A stretch of 55,799 nucleotides of DNA from Candidatus Melainabacteria bacterium (lineage in GTDB: Bacteria > Cyanobacteriota > Vampirovibrionia > Vampirovibrionales > Vampirovibrionaceae), in contig CABHPA010000023.1 in the NCBI GenBank assembly GCA_902168245.1, positions 1 through 55,799 of the forward strand, given 5' to 3'. The position numbers and the translations under genes are program-made. Numbering within the stretch: position 1 is the first letter of the stretch; each line of letters opens with the position of its first letter. The notes beneath the pieces were generated by a model, which had not been told where the DNA came from, ran no database searches, and saw only the letters and a program-made list of their open reading frames with translations. Positions 9,177 to 17,572 of this stretch are shown here, in pieces.

Positions 9177-9225
9177 AAAAATAACGAGCAGATCCCCGGA
9201 AATTCTCATAGGAGTGGTACAAGGT

Positions 9226-9759
9226 ATGGCTTCTGTTAATCCAGAACAGCAGTCCGGTTACCAGCAGGAAGCTGGGGCTTTTTTGTCCACCATGGATGAA
9301 ATGGCCCCTCAGGTTCGGCTGGATTATTCAGTGGAGAGTCTTCAGCGCCTGGAACAGTTTATCAGCGAACATTTCGACCCGCCAGGCTCCAAGTTCGTGG
9401 GGGAAACATTGCTGCGAGGCATCGGTAGCTACGTGGGCGAAGTGATCATCCGGCACCTGGGCGGCTATTGGAACCCGGAAGGCAAGCCGGAAGTGAATGA
9501 TATTGGCCCGGTGGAAGCCATTTACCCCATTGAAAAAGCGCAAAAACGCTTTGAAAATGGCCGTCAGGAATCCCTGGCCTGGTATTACCATTCCATCGCC
9601 AAGCAGGCTTACGAAGCGGAGCAGGCGGAACCACATGCACCTTCTATGGCGTCTAAAAAGCCCCAGCCCATTTTGCTGGAGCAAGACGCACCTCCGCCGG
9701 AGGAAGGTGGGTTTATGAGCTTTTTCAGGAACCTGTTTGGCGGCAAACCGGCGAATTAA
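9226..9759 (+). CDS. Conserved hypothetical soluble protein
   Basis: The predicted protein has 177 residues, starting MASVNPEQQ after AGGAGTGGTACAAGGT. The central domain has DYSVESLQRLEQFISEHF followed by GIGSYVGEVIIRHLGGYW. This pattern recurs in uncharacterised bacterial proteins that I cannot tie to a named function. The C-terminus is Pro/Glu-rich and ends in GFMSFFRNLFGG, a short amphipathic stretch that could touch a membrane. No signal peptide is present. The gene is convergent with the Nudix gene, which ends 4 bp away. Confidence 0.85.
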   Translation: MASVNPEQQSGYQQEAGAFLSTMDEMAPQVRLDYSVESLQRLEQFISEHFDPPGSKFVGETLLRGIGSYVGEVIIRHLGGYWNPEGKPEVNDIGPVEAIYPIEKAQKRFENGRQESLAWYYHSIAKQAYEAEQAEPHAPSMASKKPQPILLEQDAPPPEEGGFMSFFRNLFGGKPAN

Positions 9760-9762
9760 CGG

Positions 9763-10404
9763 CTAATTAAAATCCGTGGGCCGGTTTGGGTTGCTGTAAT
9801 GCTCGAACAGTAGCGCGATTTGCTCTGCGGTGATGCGGTGCGCGGAGAGTTCCGGTAGGGCGTCCGGCGCGTAAAACCCAACACCCTGGGATTCCAGCCC
9901 GGTGGCAGCCTCCCCGCCGATAATTTCGCAGAGAATAAACACTTTATAAATGTGGTACGGCGATGCCGGGTGGCTGAAGAATTTTTTGTCCAGCATGGCC
10001 AGCACTTTGACCGGCTTTACGTCGAACCCGGCCTCTTCCTTTACTTCCTTTGCGGCCACTTCGGCGGGGCTTAGGCCCACATCCGCCCATCCGCCCGGAA
10101 TCGTCCACTTGCCATCCCACTTTTCCTGCACCATCAGCAGCTTACCGTCCTTGAACACCACGCCCCGAATGTCCACCTTGGGCGTCACGTAGCCCACCTC
10201 GTTGGCGAACAAGTCTTCAATGCGGGATTTATCCATTGCGGCAAAGTCGGCCATCATGTCCACGCTAAGCTGCCGCAGTACTTCGTAACGCTCCAGATCG
10301 AACGGATCTTTGGAATACGTCAGTCCCCAGCGGGCCAGGGCATGCACCTGCTTAATCCATTCAAGCCATGGATGTTGGCCGGGTTGGGGCTTTACAGGCA
10401 TCAT
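9763..10404 (-). CDS. Nudix hydrolase with N-terminal NUDIX_N-type domain
   Basis: A 213-residue protein starting MMPVKPQPGQHPW. The first about 65 residues (WLEWIKQVHALARWGLTYSK) match the small helical domain placed before the Nudix fold in the ADP-ribose/CDP-choline pyrophosphatase-like subgroup. The Nudix box runs from GGWADVGLSP to KEVKEEAGF, with the metal-binding E-x-x-E-E intact. AGAAAGGAAAA sits upstream of the ATG pair at 10404/10401; the longer frame would overlap hppD and is not used. Substrate cannot be read from sequence; a nucleoside-diphosphate derivative is likely. It lies 43 bp after hppD, probably in the same transcript. Confidence 0.92.
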   Translation of the reverse strand: MMPVKPQPGQHPWLEWIKQVHALARWGLTYSKDPFDLERYEVLRQLSVDMMADFAAMDKSRIEDLFANEVGYVTPKVDIRGVVFKDGKLLMVQEKWDGKWTIPGGWADVGLSPAEVAAKEVKEEAGFDVKPVKVLAMLDKKFFSHPASPYHIYKVFILCEIIGGEAATGLESQGVGFYAPDALPELSAHRITAEQIALLFEHYSNPNRPTDFN

Positions 10405-10447
10405 GATGACGGGTTTTCCTTTCTGAAGGTGAAGGCCGGGCGAATGG

Positions 10448-11557
10448 CTACAGGACGCCCCGCCGCTCCTGGTCGCGCTCAATGGACTCAAACAACGCCT
10501 TGAAATTGCCTTCGCCAAACGCCTGGTGGTTTTTGCGCTGGATCATCTCAATGAAAATAGGCCCGAACAGGTTCTTGGTGAAAATCTGCAGCAGGTAGCC
10601 GTGTTCATCGCCGTCCACCAGCACTTGCAGGCGCTGGATACGCTCATGGTCTTCCGTAACGTTGGGGACGCGCCCAAATACTTCGTTATAGTAGTCGTCG
10701 CTGATATCGAGGGTTTCAATTCCGCTGCCCTGTAGTTTTTCCACGGAATTCAACAGGTCGCCGCTAAGGAATGCCAGGTGCTGTACGCCCGCGCCCCGGT
10801 AATCCCGCAGGTACTCTTCAATCTGGGATTGGGACTCGTTGCCTTCGTTAATGGGAATGGAAAACGTTTTGCAGGGCGATTGCAGCGCAAACGAGGTGAG
10901 GCCAGTTTTTTGGCCCTTAATGTCGAAGTAGCGCACTTCCTGAAAATCGAAAATGCCCTTGTAGAAATCCGCCCAATAGCTCATGGTGCCTTTATATACG
11001 TTGTTGGTCAGGTGATCGACCCGCAGGAAGCCTTTTTGCTCCACCAGTTCCGGGGATTCCAGCGGCACAAAGCCCTGTTTTTGCAGGTAGCTGTCTTTAT
11101 CCGGCTCCGTTTTGTCTTGCCGTGGCTCGCCCTTTAGGGATTCCGACTGATCCACAAAGTAGATAATGCTGTCGCCAATGCCGTAAATGGCGGGCAGGCT
11201 CAAATCGCAAGCGCCGATTTTACCGGGAATGAACGCCGTGGCCCCGCGCTGCACAGCGGTTTCAAAGGCTTGCTGGGCGTTATTCACCCGCCAGCCCATC
11301 GCGCAGATGGCGTTGCCGTGCTGCTCGGCAAAGGCCCGCTCAAAGCCGGTCTCGGCGTGGTTGACCAGCACGTGAATATCATTCTGTCGGTAGTAGAAGA
11401 GGTTTTTCTCCCGGTGGCGCATCAGCTTGGAGAAACCGAAGCCTTTCAGCACCCGGTCTGCATAGGCGGGTTCCTGTGTGGTGAACTCGATGAATTCAAT
11501 GCCTTTCAGCCCAACCGGGTTGACGCTTTCGACTTTGGAATCCTCAACATAGCCCAT
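10448..11557 (-). CDS. hppD: 4-hydroxyphenylpyruvate dioxygenase
   Basis: This Fe(II) enzyme converts 4-hydroxyphenylpyruvate to homogentisate, the entry step for tyrosine breakdown. The protein has 369 residues from the ATG at 11557, which follows GAAGGAGAAGCACC. Two vicinal-oxygen-chelate halves are visible. The 2-His-1-Glu ligands appear as DHLTNNV, GVQHLAF and, near the end, GPIFIEMIQRK. The product feeds hmgA (29769) and the FAH-family gene (27436), which lie about 16-18 kb away in this window. In phototrophs homogentisate also feeds tocopherol/plastoquinone synthesis; here the degradation genes favour catabolism. Confidence 0.96.
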   Translation of the reverse strand: MGYVEDSKVESVNPVGLKGIEFIEFTTQEPAYADRVLKGFGFSKLMRHREKNLFYYRQNDIHVLVNHAETGFERAFAEQHGNAICAMGWRVNNAQQAFETAVQRGATAFIPGKIGACDLSLPAIYGIGDSIIYFVDQSESLKGEPRQDKTEPDKDSYLQKQGFVPLESPELVEQKGFLRVDHLTNNVYKGTMSYWADFYKGIFDFQEVRYFDIKGQKTGLTSFALQSPCKTFSIPINEGNESQSQIEEYLRDYRGAGVQHLAFLSGDLLNSVEKLQGSGIETLDISDDYYNEVFGRVPNVTEDHERIQRLQVLVDGDEHGYLLQIFTKNLFGPIFIEMIQRKNHQAFGEGNFKALFESIERDQERRGVL

Positions 11558-11635
11558 GGTGCTTCTCCTTCTACCGGACTGCCGAGCGTATCGCCCCGTG
11601 CGCAGCCCTGTTTGAAACCTGAAACCCAGCATAAC

Positions 11636-11672
11636 AAAAAGGCGGCCCCGCTCCAATCGGGCCGCCTTTTTT
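11636..11672 (-). terminator. Intrinsic terminator after the 11701-12600 gene
   Basis: Stem GGCGGCCC (11641-11648) / GGGCCGCC (11659-11666), flanked by AAAAA and TTTTTT, so it is probably bidirectional. Leftward it ends the DUF2145-like operon and insulates hppD. Confidence 0.88.
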
Positions 11673-11700
11673 GTGGATGATTGACTGATAAATTGCCGGG

Positions 11701-12600
11701 CTATAGGCTTTTGCCGCTGTAGAAGCGTTTTTCCGGAAACAGCCCGGAACGATACAGGCTTTCCATGGTAATGGTTTGAATGGGGCCAAACGTCGGAATC
11801 TCGCTAGCCATAACAGTGGGCTTGCCTTTTGCGAATTGCCGTTCAATCGAGTTCAGGTGAATGGTGTCCGGCTCAAACCCGTTGCGAATGGCGCTCAGCA
11901 CCGCCTGCGGATCGTAATTGTCCAGACGGGCGGCCACCACGTTTAGCAGCAGCCACTTGTTGCAATTCAGGCTGCGGGCGGTGTCCGGCGGGGAAAGCAG
12001 GTTGTAGTTGCGGGTGATGAACAGCTTTTTGTAATTCCCGTTCAAAATGCTTTCATATAGGCGTTGCTGGGTGATTTTATCGGGGATTAAAATCAGCGCC
12101 TCCTTGTCATAGCCCGTCTGCCCGTAGAAGAAATCCAGCGGGGCCGTGCGCCAGATGCTGCCCTGCGGGGCTTTGCCTCGCACGTCGTTCAGCAGGTTGT
12201 AAACCAGCCAGGATTGGGCGCGCGGATCGTACACCGCCAGCCCACCATGGCCCATGCCGGTTTCATCCTGCTTTCTGGTTTGGACGCTGCCGTTGCGCCC
12301 CACAATGGCCACCAGAGCCTGTTTTTCCTGCAAGGTGCGGTTGAGCCAGTCGGTCAATTCCTTGGCGACTTGCAGTTTTTGGGCGTCGATTTTATTTTGG
12401 GTCTCGATTGCCGGAGGCTGGGCCGGGTTTTCCTCGATTGTTTCCTGGGTTTGCAACGTGGCATTGGCCGGAACTGCGGCCTCGGACGCGGCGTCGTTTG
12501 CAAACGCACCGCCGGGCAGGGAGAGGGTTAAAGACAGCAGCAACAGCGGCAAGGCAAAAGCCCGTAACCTGCCTTTAAATAAACTGGCGCTTACTGGCAC
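11701..12600 (-). CDS. Exported DUF2145-like protein, permuted papain-fold-like H...NC signature
   Basis: The predicted protein has 299 residues. The start is GTG at 12600, supported by GGAGGATCAACC, and overlaps the preceding gene's stop by 10 bp. A signal peptide is evident (residues 1-35, ending GGAFA/ND), then a Gln/Glu/Pro-rich linker, then a domain from about residue 75. Key features are TGMGHGG with H118, a WLVYNLL strand, LDFFYG, and LNCNKW with N212-C213. The domain resembles DUF2145. His first and Asn-Cys about 95 residues later is the order seen in circularly permuted NlpC/P60 enzymes such as LRAT and YiiX; that relationship is my inference. The paralog is at 13225-14331. Confidence 0.85.
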   Translation of the reverse strand: MPVSASLFKGRLRAFALPLLLLSLTLSLPGGAFANDAASEAAVPANATLQTQETIEENPAQPPAIETQNKIDAQKLQVAKELTDWLNRTLQEKQALVAIVGRNGSVQTRKQDETGMGHGGLAVYDPRAQSWLVYNLLNDVRGKAPQGSIWRTAPLDFFYGQTGYDKEALILIPDKITQQRLYESILNGNYKKLFITRNYNLLSPPDTARSLNCNKWLLLNVVAARLDNYDPQAVLSAIRNGFEPDTIHLNSIERQFAKGKPTVMASEIPTFGPIQTITMESLYRSGLFPEKRFYSGKSL

Positions 12601-13094
12601 GGTTGATCCTCCAGCTTTTCATTCATTTCCACGTATTGCTTGCGCACCACGAGGGGAATGCTTTTTTTCACCGATTGTTGCTTGTCGTTGTTGAACGTAA
12701 TGGTCACGGTGGGAATGCTGGCTTTGACCGCTTCCACCGTGGTTCCCACCAGAACGCTGCCCGCCTGGATGGTGTCGGTGGTTAATTCGGAAAGCCCTTT
12801 CCCCGTGCCTTCCGTCAATAGCACAATGCCGGTGCCGGTGGCGGAAAGCCCCTCTGACAAGTTGTTTGCCGCCTTGTCGGAAACCGTGGCCGGGTTCTGG
12901 CTGTCCATTAATTCGCCGGTAAATTTAATGGGCGTGGCAATGGTTTGCAGCACTCCCGCCGCAACAGAAATGGCCCCTGCAGCGCTATAATCGGCGGGAC
13001 TCATGGAATCCGCAGGGATGCCGCCATCGGCCAATGCGAAGCTGTTCATGCAAAACGGAATGACTAATGCGGCCAGTATGAATTGTGGTTTCAT
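12591..13094 (-). CDS. Small exported protein in the DUF2145-like locus
   Basis: The predicted protein has 167 residues with a signal peptide (MKPQFILAALVIPFCMNSFALA/DGG). The mature part has a Ser/Thr/Ala/Gly-rich region of short hydrophobic helices (AAGAISVAAGVLQTIATP and TGTGIVLLTEGTGKGLS) and ends in a lysine-rich segment with a final Cys. AGGAGGCACGAA ahead of the ATG is an excellent ribosome binding site. It is translationally overlapped by the downstream DUF2145-like gene, so the two products are likely made together and act in the same compartment. I recognise no named family; function unknown. Confidence 0.85.
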   Translation of the reverse strand: MKPQFILAALVIPFCMNSFALADGGIPADSMSPADYSAAGAISVAAGVLQTIATPIKFTGELMDSQNPATVSDKAANNLSEGLSATGTGIVLLTEGTGKGLSELTTDTIQAGSVLVGTTVEAVKASIPTVTITFNNDKQQSVKKSIPLVVRKQYVEMNEKLEDQPCQ

Positions 13095-13224
13095 TTCGTG
13101 CCTCCTGTATTTGGAATGGTTTGATTATAGATTTTGCAATTGAGGTCACGAAAAGAACATGAACAGTTTGTCGGATTGTTATAGGTTGAATTGTGGCAGG
13201 ATAAGCTCTTTCCGAAAGCGGTGC

Positions 13225-14331
13225 TTAAAACAGGGCGGGCAGCCTGCGCCTTCTTCGGTGGGCGAGATACCCCATCAGCAAAGCGGTTCCTACTCCGGCG
13301 GCAATATAACCAGCCGTAGGCAACAGGCCGGGCTGCATGGCTTCCTGATGCCGCTCCTCCATGGTTTTGCCGCTGCGGAATATTTTTTCCTTGAATAAAG
13401 GATGGTTATGCAGGCTTTCCACGGTCACGGTGTAAATGTTGTCCCACATCGGCACTTCGTCTTTTAAAATGGTGGGCCGTTGCTTAGCAAACGGGCGAAT
13501 TAACGGATTCACATTGATAATGCCCGGCGTAAATTCATCCGTCATTCGATCCAGAATGGCCTCCGGGTCGTGGTTGCCGCTTTGCGCCGCCATCAGGGTC
13601 ATCAGCGCCCACTTGTTGCAATTCAGGCTGCGCATGGTGTTGGGGGCGGTAACTAAATTGTAGTCCCGGGTAAAATACATTTTTTTATAATGCCCTTCGT
13701 CCATGCTTTTTTTCAGTTTTTCCTGAACGTCCGGGTCAGGCACCAGCAGCAGCGCGTCCCGCCGGATAGGGTCCCGCTGGCCATAGAAAAAATCGACGGG
13801 GTCGCTTCGGTAGAGATGCGCCACTGGTTCACCCTCATCATCCTGCTGATCGTGAATCAGGTTGTAAATTTGCCACTGCTTGTCCTTCTCGTTAAACACC
13901 ACAATGCCGGAATGGAACATGCCGGTTTTATCGTGCTGGTGGACTTCTTTATTTCCCAGGCAAGAAACGACGGCGGCCTTAATTTTCTTTTGCTCCAGCG
14001 TCTTAATCAACCAGTCGTTTAAGTCCTGGGCAATCGCCATTTTTTCGGGCTTTTTGCGATTGGGCGGCTCCATAGGCGGCTCGCCTTGAAGGGGTGTTGG
14101 CGGCGCGCCAATGTCCGGCGTTTCGTCCAGCAGTTCCAGAAATCCGCCAAATTTGGGCGTATGCGTGGCATGGTTCGATTTTGCAAGTCCGCTTCTGGCG
14201 AATGTATCCCCTTGAATTGCCGGTTGCGCCGCAAATGGTTGCGCGAATTGGGAAACCGCCAGTCTTTTACTGGGGGGAATTGGTTTATTTCCAAAGTTCA
14301 AACGGCTCGCGGAAACGCCGGTCGTAATCAT
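13225..14331 (-). CDS. DUF2145-like protein with C-terminal membrane anchor
   Basis: The predicted protein has 368 residues and is a paralog of 11701-12600. Both share NDWLxKTL/TDWLNRTL, TGM-x-H-x-G (H140), an IYNL strand, DFFYGQ, Y-K-K-hydrophobic-F-[IT]-T-R-[DN]-YNL, and SLNCNKW (C238), then matching C-terminal segments. Unlike the paralog it has no signal peptide; about 95 N-terminal residues are Pro-rich and disordered, with LNFGNKP and TPKFGGFLELL motifs. The C-terminus (residues 336-368) is LPTAG, a hydrophobic helix, then HRRRRR. That is tail-anchor-like and superficially like a sortase signal. GAGGGT precedes the ATG. It is first in a leftward three-gene cluster. Confidence 0.85.
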   Translation of the reverse strand: MITTGVSASRLNFGNKPIPPSKRLAVSQFAQPFAAQPAIQGDTFARSGLAKSNHATHTPKFGGFLELLDETPDIGAPPTPLQGEPPMEPPNRKKPEKMAIAQDLNDWLIKTLEQKKIKAAVVSCLGNKEVHQHDKTGMFHSGIVVFNEKDKQWQIYNLIHDQQDDEGEPVAHLYRSDPVDFFYGQRDPIRRDALLLVPDPDVQEKLKKSMDEGHYKKMYFTRDYNLVTAPNTMRSLNCNKWALMTLMAAQSGNHDPEAILDRMTDEFTPGIINVNPLIRPFAKQRPTILKDEVPMWDNIYTVTVESLHNHPLFKEKIFRSGKTMEERHQEAMQPGLLPTAGYIAAGVGTALLMGYLAHRRRRRLPALF

Positions 14332-14609
14332 TGGTAAGACCCTCTTTCACTCTTTCACTGACCAGAATGCCCAAGCGAAGGCATCCAGGGTTCACTCTTT
14401 CCTGTAAGTGAAATCCCTTTATTTAATTCTGTTGTTTTGTGTGAAACCCAAAAACGTTAAAACCCTCACCCCTGCGAAGGTAAACCCAATATGCTATGGA
14501 TTGATTTAAATGTACCCCTGTTAATTTAACCCACTAATTTTTCACTTTTGAAACATACTCAATAAACAGCATTTTGTAAACCCTTTGTTCGGTATTTTGC
14601 CAAACGTTT

Positions 14610-15788
14610 TTACTTCAGGTCGTTGAGCGGATCCAACCCGAAGATTTCAGAATATATCTGGTACAATGCCCTGCCCGGTTCTGTTTTGCAAAGCTGCTTC
14701 GGGTAACGGGAAAAGGCATCCAGGCTGACGGCCAGGAATTCGGCCCCGTTGCGGAAGGCATGGTTGGCAATGCCGGTTTGATTGTAGCCAGTCAGCCAAA
14801 ACGCCAGCTTGCCCCACGGCGAGCCGAACTGGTTCTGGAACATGGCTTCCAGCGATTGCCGGGCCGCATGGTAACGTCGCTTTTGTTGGTCGCTCATCAT
14901 GGGCAGCTCGTCCGCACGATCGGAAAAGCCGGAATAGCTCAGCGCGTGGCTGAATTCATGCTGCGCCATCAGGCACTTGTTGTAAACCAGATGCAGACAG
15001 GGCGAGTTGAGTTGTATGCTGTGGGTCTCGTGGTCGTAACTGCCCAGCACATAGCCGGGAGGAACGCCCTTGCTGATGAAAAAGCGCAATGGCGCATGAT
15101 CGGTAGGTTGCAAGACCGCTAACGCATATTCGGGGCGTTGATGCAGCAGTTCCGCAATTTGGCCCGCAACCAGGGTTTTCAGGGAGGGATCTCCCAGCGG
15201 CTTCATCATAGGTTCAGAAATAGGCTCAGAAGTTTTTTGGCCGAAGCGCCCGCTGGTATGCTGAAAAGGATTGTGGGAAAGCTCCGCTGGCGTTGGAAAC
15301 GTGTTGCCGAAGGTGTCGGTTTCGTAAAATTCGGCGGTTTTCAGGATGGTTCGCACCAGTTGGTCGTACTGGCGCAGTGATTGTCGCGATGGCGCGGATG
15401 ACAGTTTTTTCCGGTAAGGCAACTGGGCGTTCAGGGCGTCCATGTCGCCAGTAATATTGAATTGGGCGCGGTCTTTCAGGTAGCGGTTCGTTTTGAAATA
15501 GCGGCGCAGCACGAACAAATCGGCCAGGGACATCATGCCGCAGGGCGGGAAAAACAACGACGCCAGCGCCCACATGGCCGATTTGAGCAGGCATCGCAAC
15601 GAGGCGTCCTCTTTTTTCAGACGCTGGTATTCCTGTTTGACTTGTTGGGTAATCTTGCTGCTTTTGGGGCTGTGGGCGGGCGAAATTGTCGCTGGCAGCC
15701 TGGGTTTTGATGCCTGAAACAAGGGCAGCGAAGCCCAGGGACGTGCAGCCATGGATTGAAACCCAGATGAATTCACTGGTCGGGACAT
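14610..15788 (-). CDS. MtfA-like zincin metallopeptidase, putative
   Basis: A 392-residue protein starting MSRPVNSSGF at 15788; the frame is open further upstream but would run into flgB. Residues 1-60 are Ser/Pro-rich. A hydrophobic patch near residues 70-95 could be a membrane hairpin. The catalytic signature HEFSH is at residues 277-281, and a third ligand candidate, E350, lies in NGAEFLAVSLDAF followed by SRYPKQL. This HExxH plus downstream A-E-F-(F/L)-A arrangement resembles MtfA-type peptidases (M90) and lethal-factor-like zincins. Substrate is unknown. The gene is divergent from the flagellar operon. Confidence 0.75.
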   Translation of the reverse strand: MSRPVNSSGFQSMAARPWASLPLFQASKPRLPATISPAHSPKSSKITQQVKQEYQRLKKEDASLRCLLKSAMWALASLFFPPCGMMSLADLFVLRRYFKTNRYLKDRAQFNITGDMDALNAQLPYRKKLSSAPSRQSLRQYDQLVRTILKTAEFYETDTFGNTFPTPAELSHNPFQHTSGRFGQKTSEPISEPMMKPLGDPSLKTLVAGQIAELLHQRPEYALAVLQPTDHAPLRFFISKGVPPGYVLGSYDHETHSIQLNSPCLHLVYNKCLMAQHEFSHALSYSGFSDRADELPMMSDQQKRRYHAARQSLEAMFQNQFGSPWGKLAFWLTGYNQTGIANHAFRNGAEFLAVSLDAFSRYPKQLCKTEPGRALYQIYSEIFGLDPLNDLK

Positions 15789-16127
15789 ATGAATACTGTA
15801 AGGCTTTCTCTCACTCCGCCTGAATAATCGCTCTAAACCCACACCCGGTTTTTTCGTGCGCGGGTTTTTCAAAAGATTTGGAAATCTTGCCAATTCCGAA
15901 ATGCAGGCGCCGGGTTTTAGAAAAGCCGAAAAATTGGCGGCATCGCGTTTTTGAGGTGGTCTGTCCGATTTTGGGCCGTAGAGAGGAGACTCGCGGCGGA
16001 GCGGATCTCCGGAATCCACCATGAGGTGTAGGGTCTGGAAATGAAGTTCCATCCCATGGACGAGGAAAAGCCGGGCGCGCTCTTCTAAATTGAAAGGAGG
16101 AAACAGAGCGGAAAACGGTGTGGAATT
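15789..16127. other. 339-bp divergent intergenic region before flgB
   Basis: Upstream region of the flagellar operon and of the zincin gene. I see no clear sigma70, sigma28 or sigma54 consensus. A strong GAAAGGAGG at 16092-16100 lies 27 nt before the flgB ATG, too far for normal initiation, with no in-frame start closer to it. Either flgB uses the weak GGA at 16122-16124, or mRNA folding brings the strong site near. Confidence 0.6.
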
Positions 16128-16586
16128 ATGGATCTGATTACATCGCTGACATCCCAGGTGATGAACAAGGCGCTGGACGGCTTGGCCAAGCGGCACAAGG
16201 CCATTGCCAGCAACCTAGCCAACGTGGATACCCCCAACTACCGCCGCCGGGACGTTTCCTTTGAAGGCGCGTTGGAAAAAGCCGTTTCAGAGAGCCGAGG
16301 CACTTCGGAAAGCTGGCGGATGGCCTCCAACGATGAGGCGCTGGCCATGAGAACCAGCCGCCCGGATCACATCGGCATCGGGCATGTGTATAACTCGCTG
16401 GATGAAGTCCAGCCGGAAGTGAGCGAGTCCGAAGATTTCCAGTACCGCAACGACGGCAACGCGGTGGACATTGAAACCGAAATGGCCCAACTGGCCAAGA
16501 ACACCCAGAAATACATGGCCATTACCAACCTGCAAAGTCGCAATTTAAAAAGTATTCGTTCCGTCATAACCGGCGGAGGTGGCTAG
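16128..16586 (+). CDS. flgB: Flagellar basal-body rod protein FlgB
   Basis: FlgB forms part of the proximal rod joining MS ring and hook. The protein has 152 residues. The N-terminus contains the rod/hook signature AIASNLANVDTPNYRRRDV near residue 25, and a C-terminal helix has EMAQLAKNTQKYMAITNLQ. The central part is variable, as usual. It is the first gene of the rightward flgB-flgC-fliE-fliF-fliG-fliH-fliI cluster, with flgC beginning 3 bp after its stop. Confidence 0.95.
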   Translation: MDLITSLTSQVMNKALDGLAKRHKAIASNLANVDTPNYRRRDVSFEGALEKAVSESRGTSESWRMASNDEALAMRTSRPDHIGIGHVYNSLDEVQPEVSESEDFQYRNDGNAVDIETEMAQLAKNTQKYMAITNLQSRNLKSIRSVITGGGG

Positions 16587-16589
16587 TAG

Positions 16590-17120
16590 ATGGACGCGTT
16601 TGATATTACGGCATCAGCCCTCACTGCGCAACGCCTGCGCATGGACACTATTTCCAGCAACCTTGCCAACGTGAACACCACCCGCAAAGCGGATGGCTCC
16701 ATTGGCGCGTACCGTCGCAAGAACGTGGTGTTTGCGCCCATTCTGGAAGATGCGGGCAACCAGTTTGGCGGCTCCGTCGGCGGAAGCAGCCTGGCGGGTT
16801 CCATGCCCTTAAAAGCGGCTAAAAACGGTTTTAGCATCGGAACCGACGGTCGTCCACTGTTGACTGTGGGTATTACTCACAGCGAATTTGGCGGGGCGGG
16901 CGTGGAAGTGACCCAGATTACCGACGATGACAAGACTCCCATGCGGCTGGTGTACGACCCCAGCCACCCGGACGCCAATAAAGACGGCTACGTGGAAATG
17001 CCCAACATTAACGTGGTGACGGAAATGGTGGACATGATTTCCGCCTCCCGCGCCTACGAAGCCAATGTAACCGCCATGCAGTCCGCCAAGGGCATGATGC
17101 AGTCGGCGATGGAGCTTTAG
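16590..17120 (+). CDS. flgC: Flagellar basal-body rod protein FlgC
   Basis: A proximal rod protein of 176 residues, longer than the common 135-150. The N-terminal signature is [19 protein letters not shown]; the C-terminal part has [28 protein letters not shown], diagnostic of FlgC. The extra length lies in the central loop (about residues 45-85, Gly/Ser-rich). GGAGGT overlapping the flgB stop serves as ribosome binding site. Confidence 0.96.
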   Translation: MDAFDITASALTAQRLRMDTISSNLANVNTTRKADGSIGAYRRKNVVFAPILEDAGNQFGGSVGGSSLAGSMPLKAAKNGFSIGTDGRPLLTVGITHSEFGGAGVEVTQITDDDKTPMRLVYDPSHPDANKDGYVEMPNINVVTEMVDMISASRAYEANVTAMQSAKGMMQSAMEL

Positions 17121-17158
17121 AATACTACTCCCCCTTGAGAGAACGGTGGATTTAAATT

Positions 17159-17506
17159 GTGGAAAGCATCAGCAACAATTTAGGCGGCAATGATCTACTG
17201 TTGAATCGGTTGCAATCCGATTCGGCGGTCAAAAAAGCGGGCGGCAACGCCGAGGGCAATGAGCCGGAAGGGCTGGGCAATATCCTGCACAGCTTTGGCG
17301 GTATTTTGAAGGATCAGATGTCCAACATCAACAACTTGCAAAACGAAGCGAACCAAGCCCAGCAGACTTACGCTACGGGCGGCGATATTGAACTGCACAA
17401 CGTGATGCTGGCGGCCGAAAAAGCGGATCTATCCCTGCAACTGGCCATGCAGGTGAGGAACAAGGTGGTGGCCGCGTACCAGGAAATAACCCACATGACG
17501 ATCTAG
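17159..17506 (+). CDS. fliE: Flagellar hook-basal body complex protein FliE
   Basis: FliE links the MS ring to the rod. The protein has 115 residues with a GTG start. The C-terminal half carries the family pattern: NLQNEANQAQQTYATGGDIELHNVMLAAEKA, then SLQLAMQVRNKVVAAYQEI. The first 30 residues are lineage-specific. It lies between flgC and fliF in the canonical order. Confidence 0.93.
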   Translation: MESISNNLGGNDLLLNRLQSDSAVKKAGGNAEGNEPEGLGNILHSFGGILKDQMSNINNLQNEANQAQQTYATGGDIELHNVMLAAEKADLSLQLAMQVRNKVVAAYQEITHMTI

Positions 17507-17572
17507 GCAGGCATCGGGAAGGGAATGGAAGGCAGTCCGACGACGTGGTGAGTAAAGTGTGGATGGAAACGC

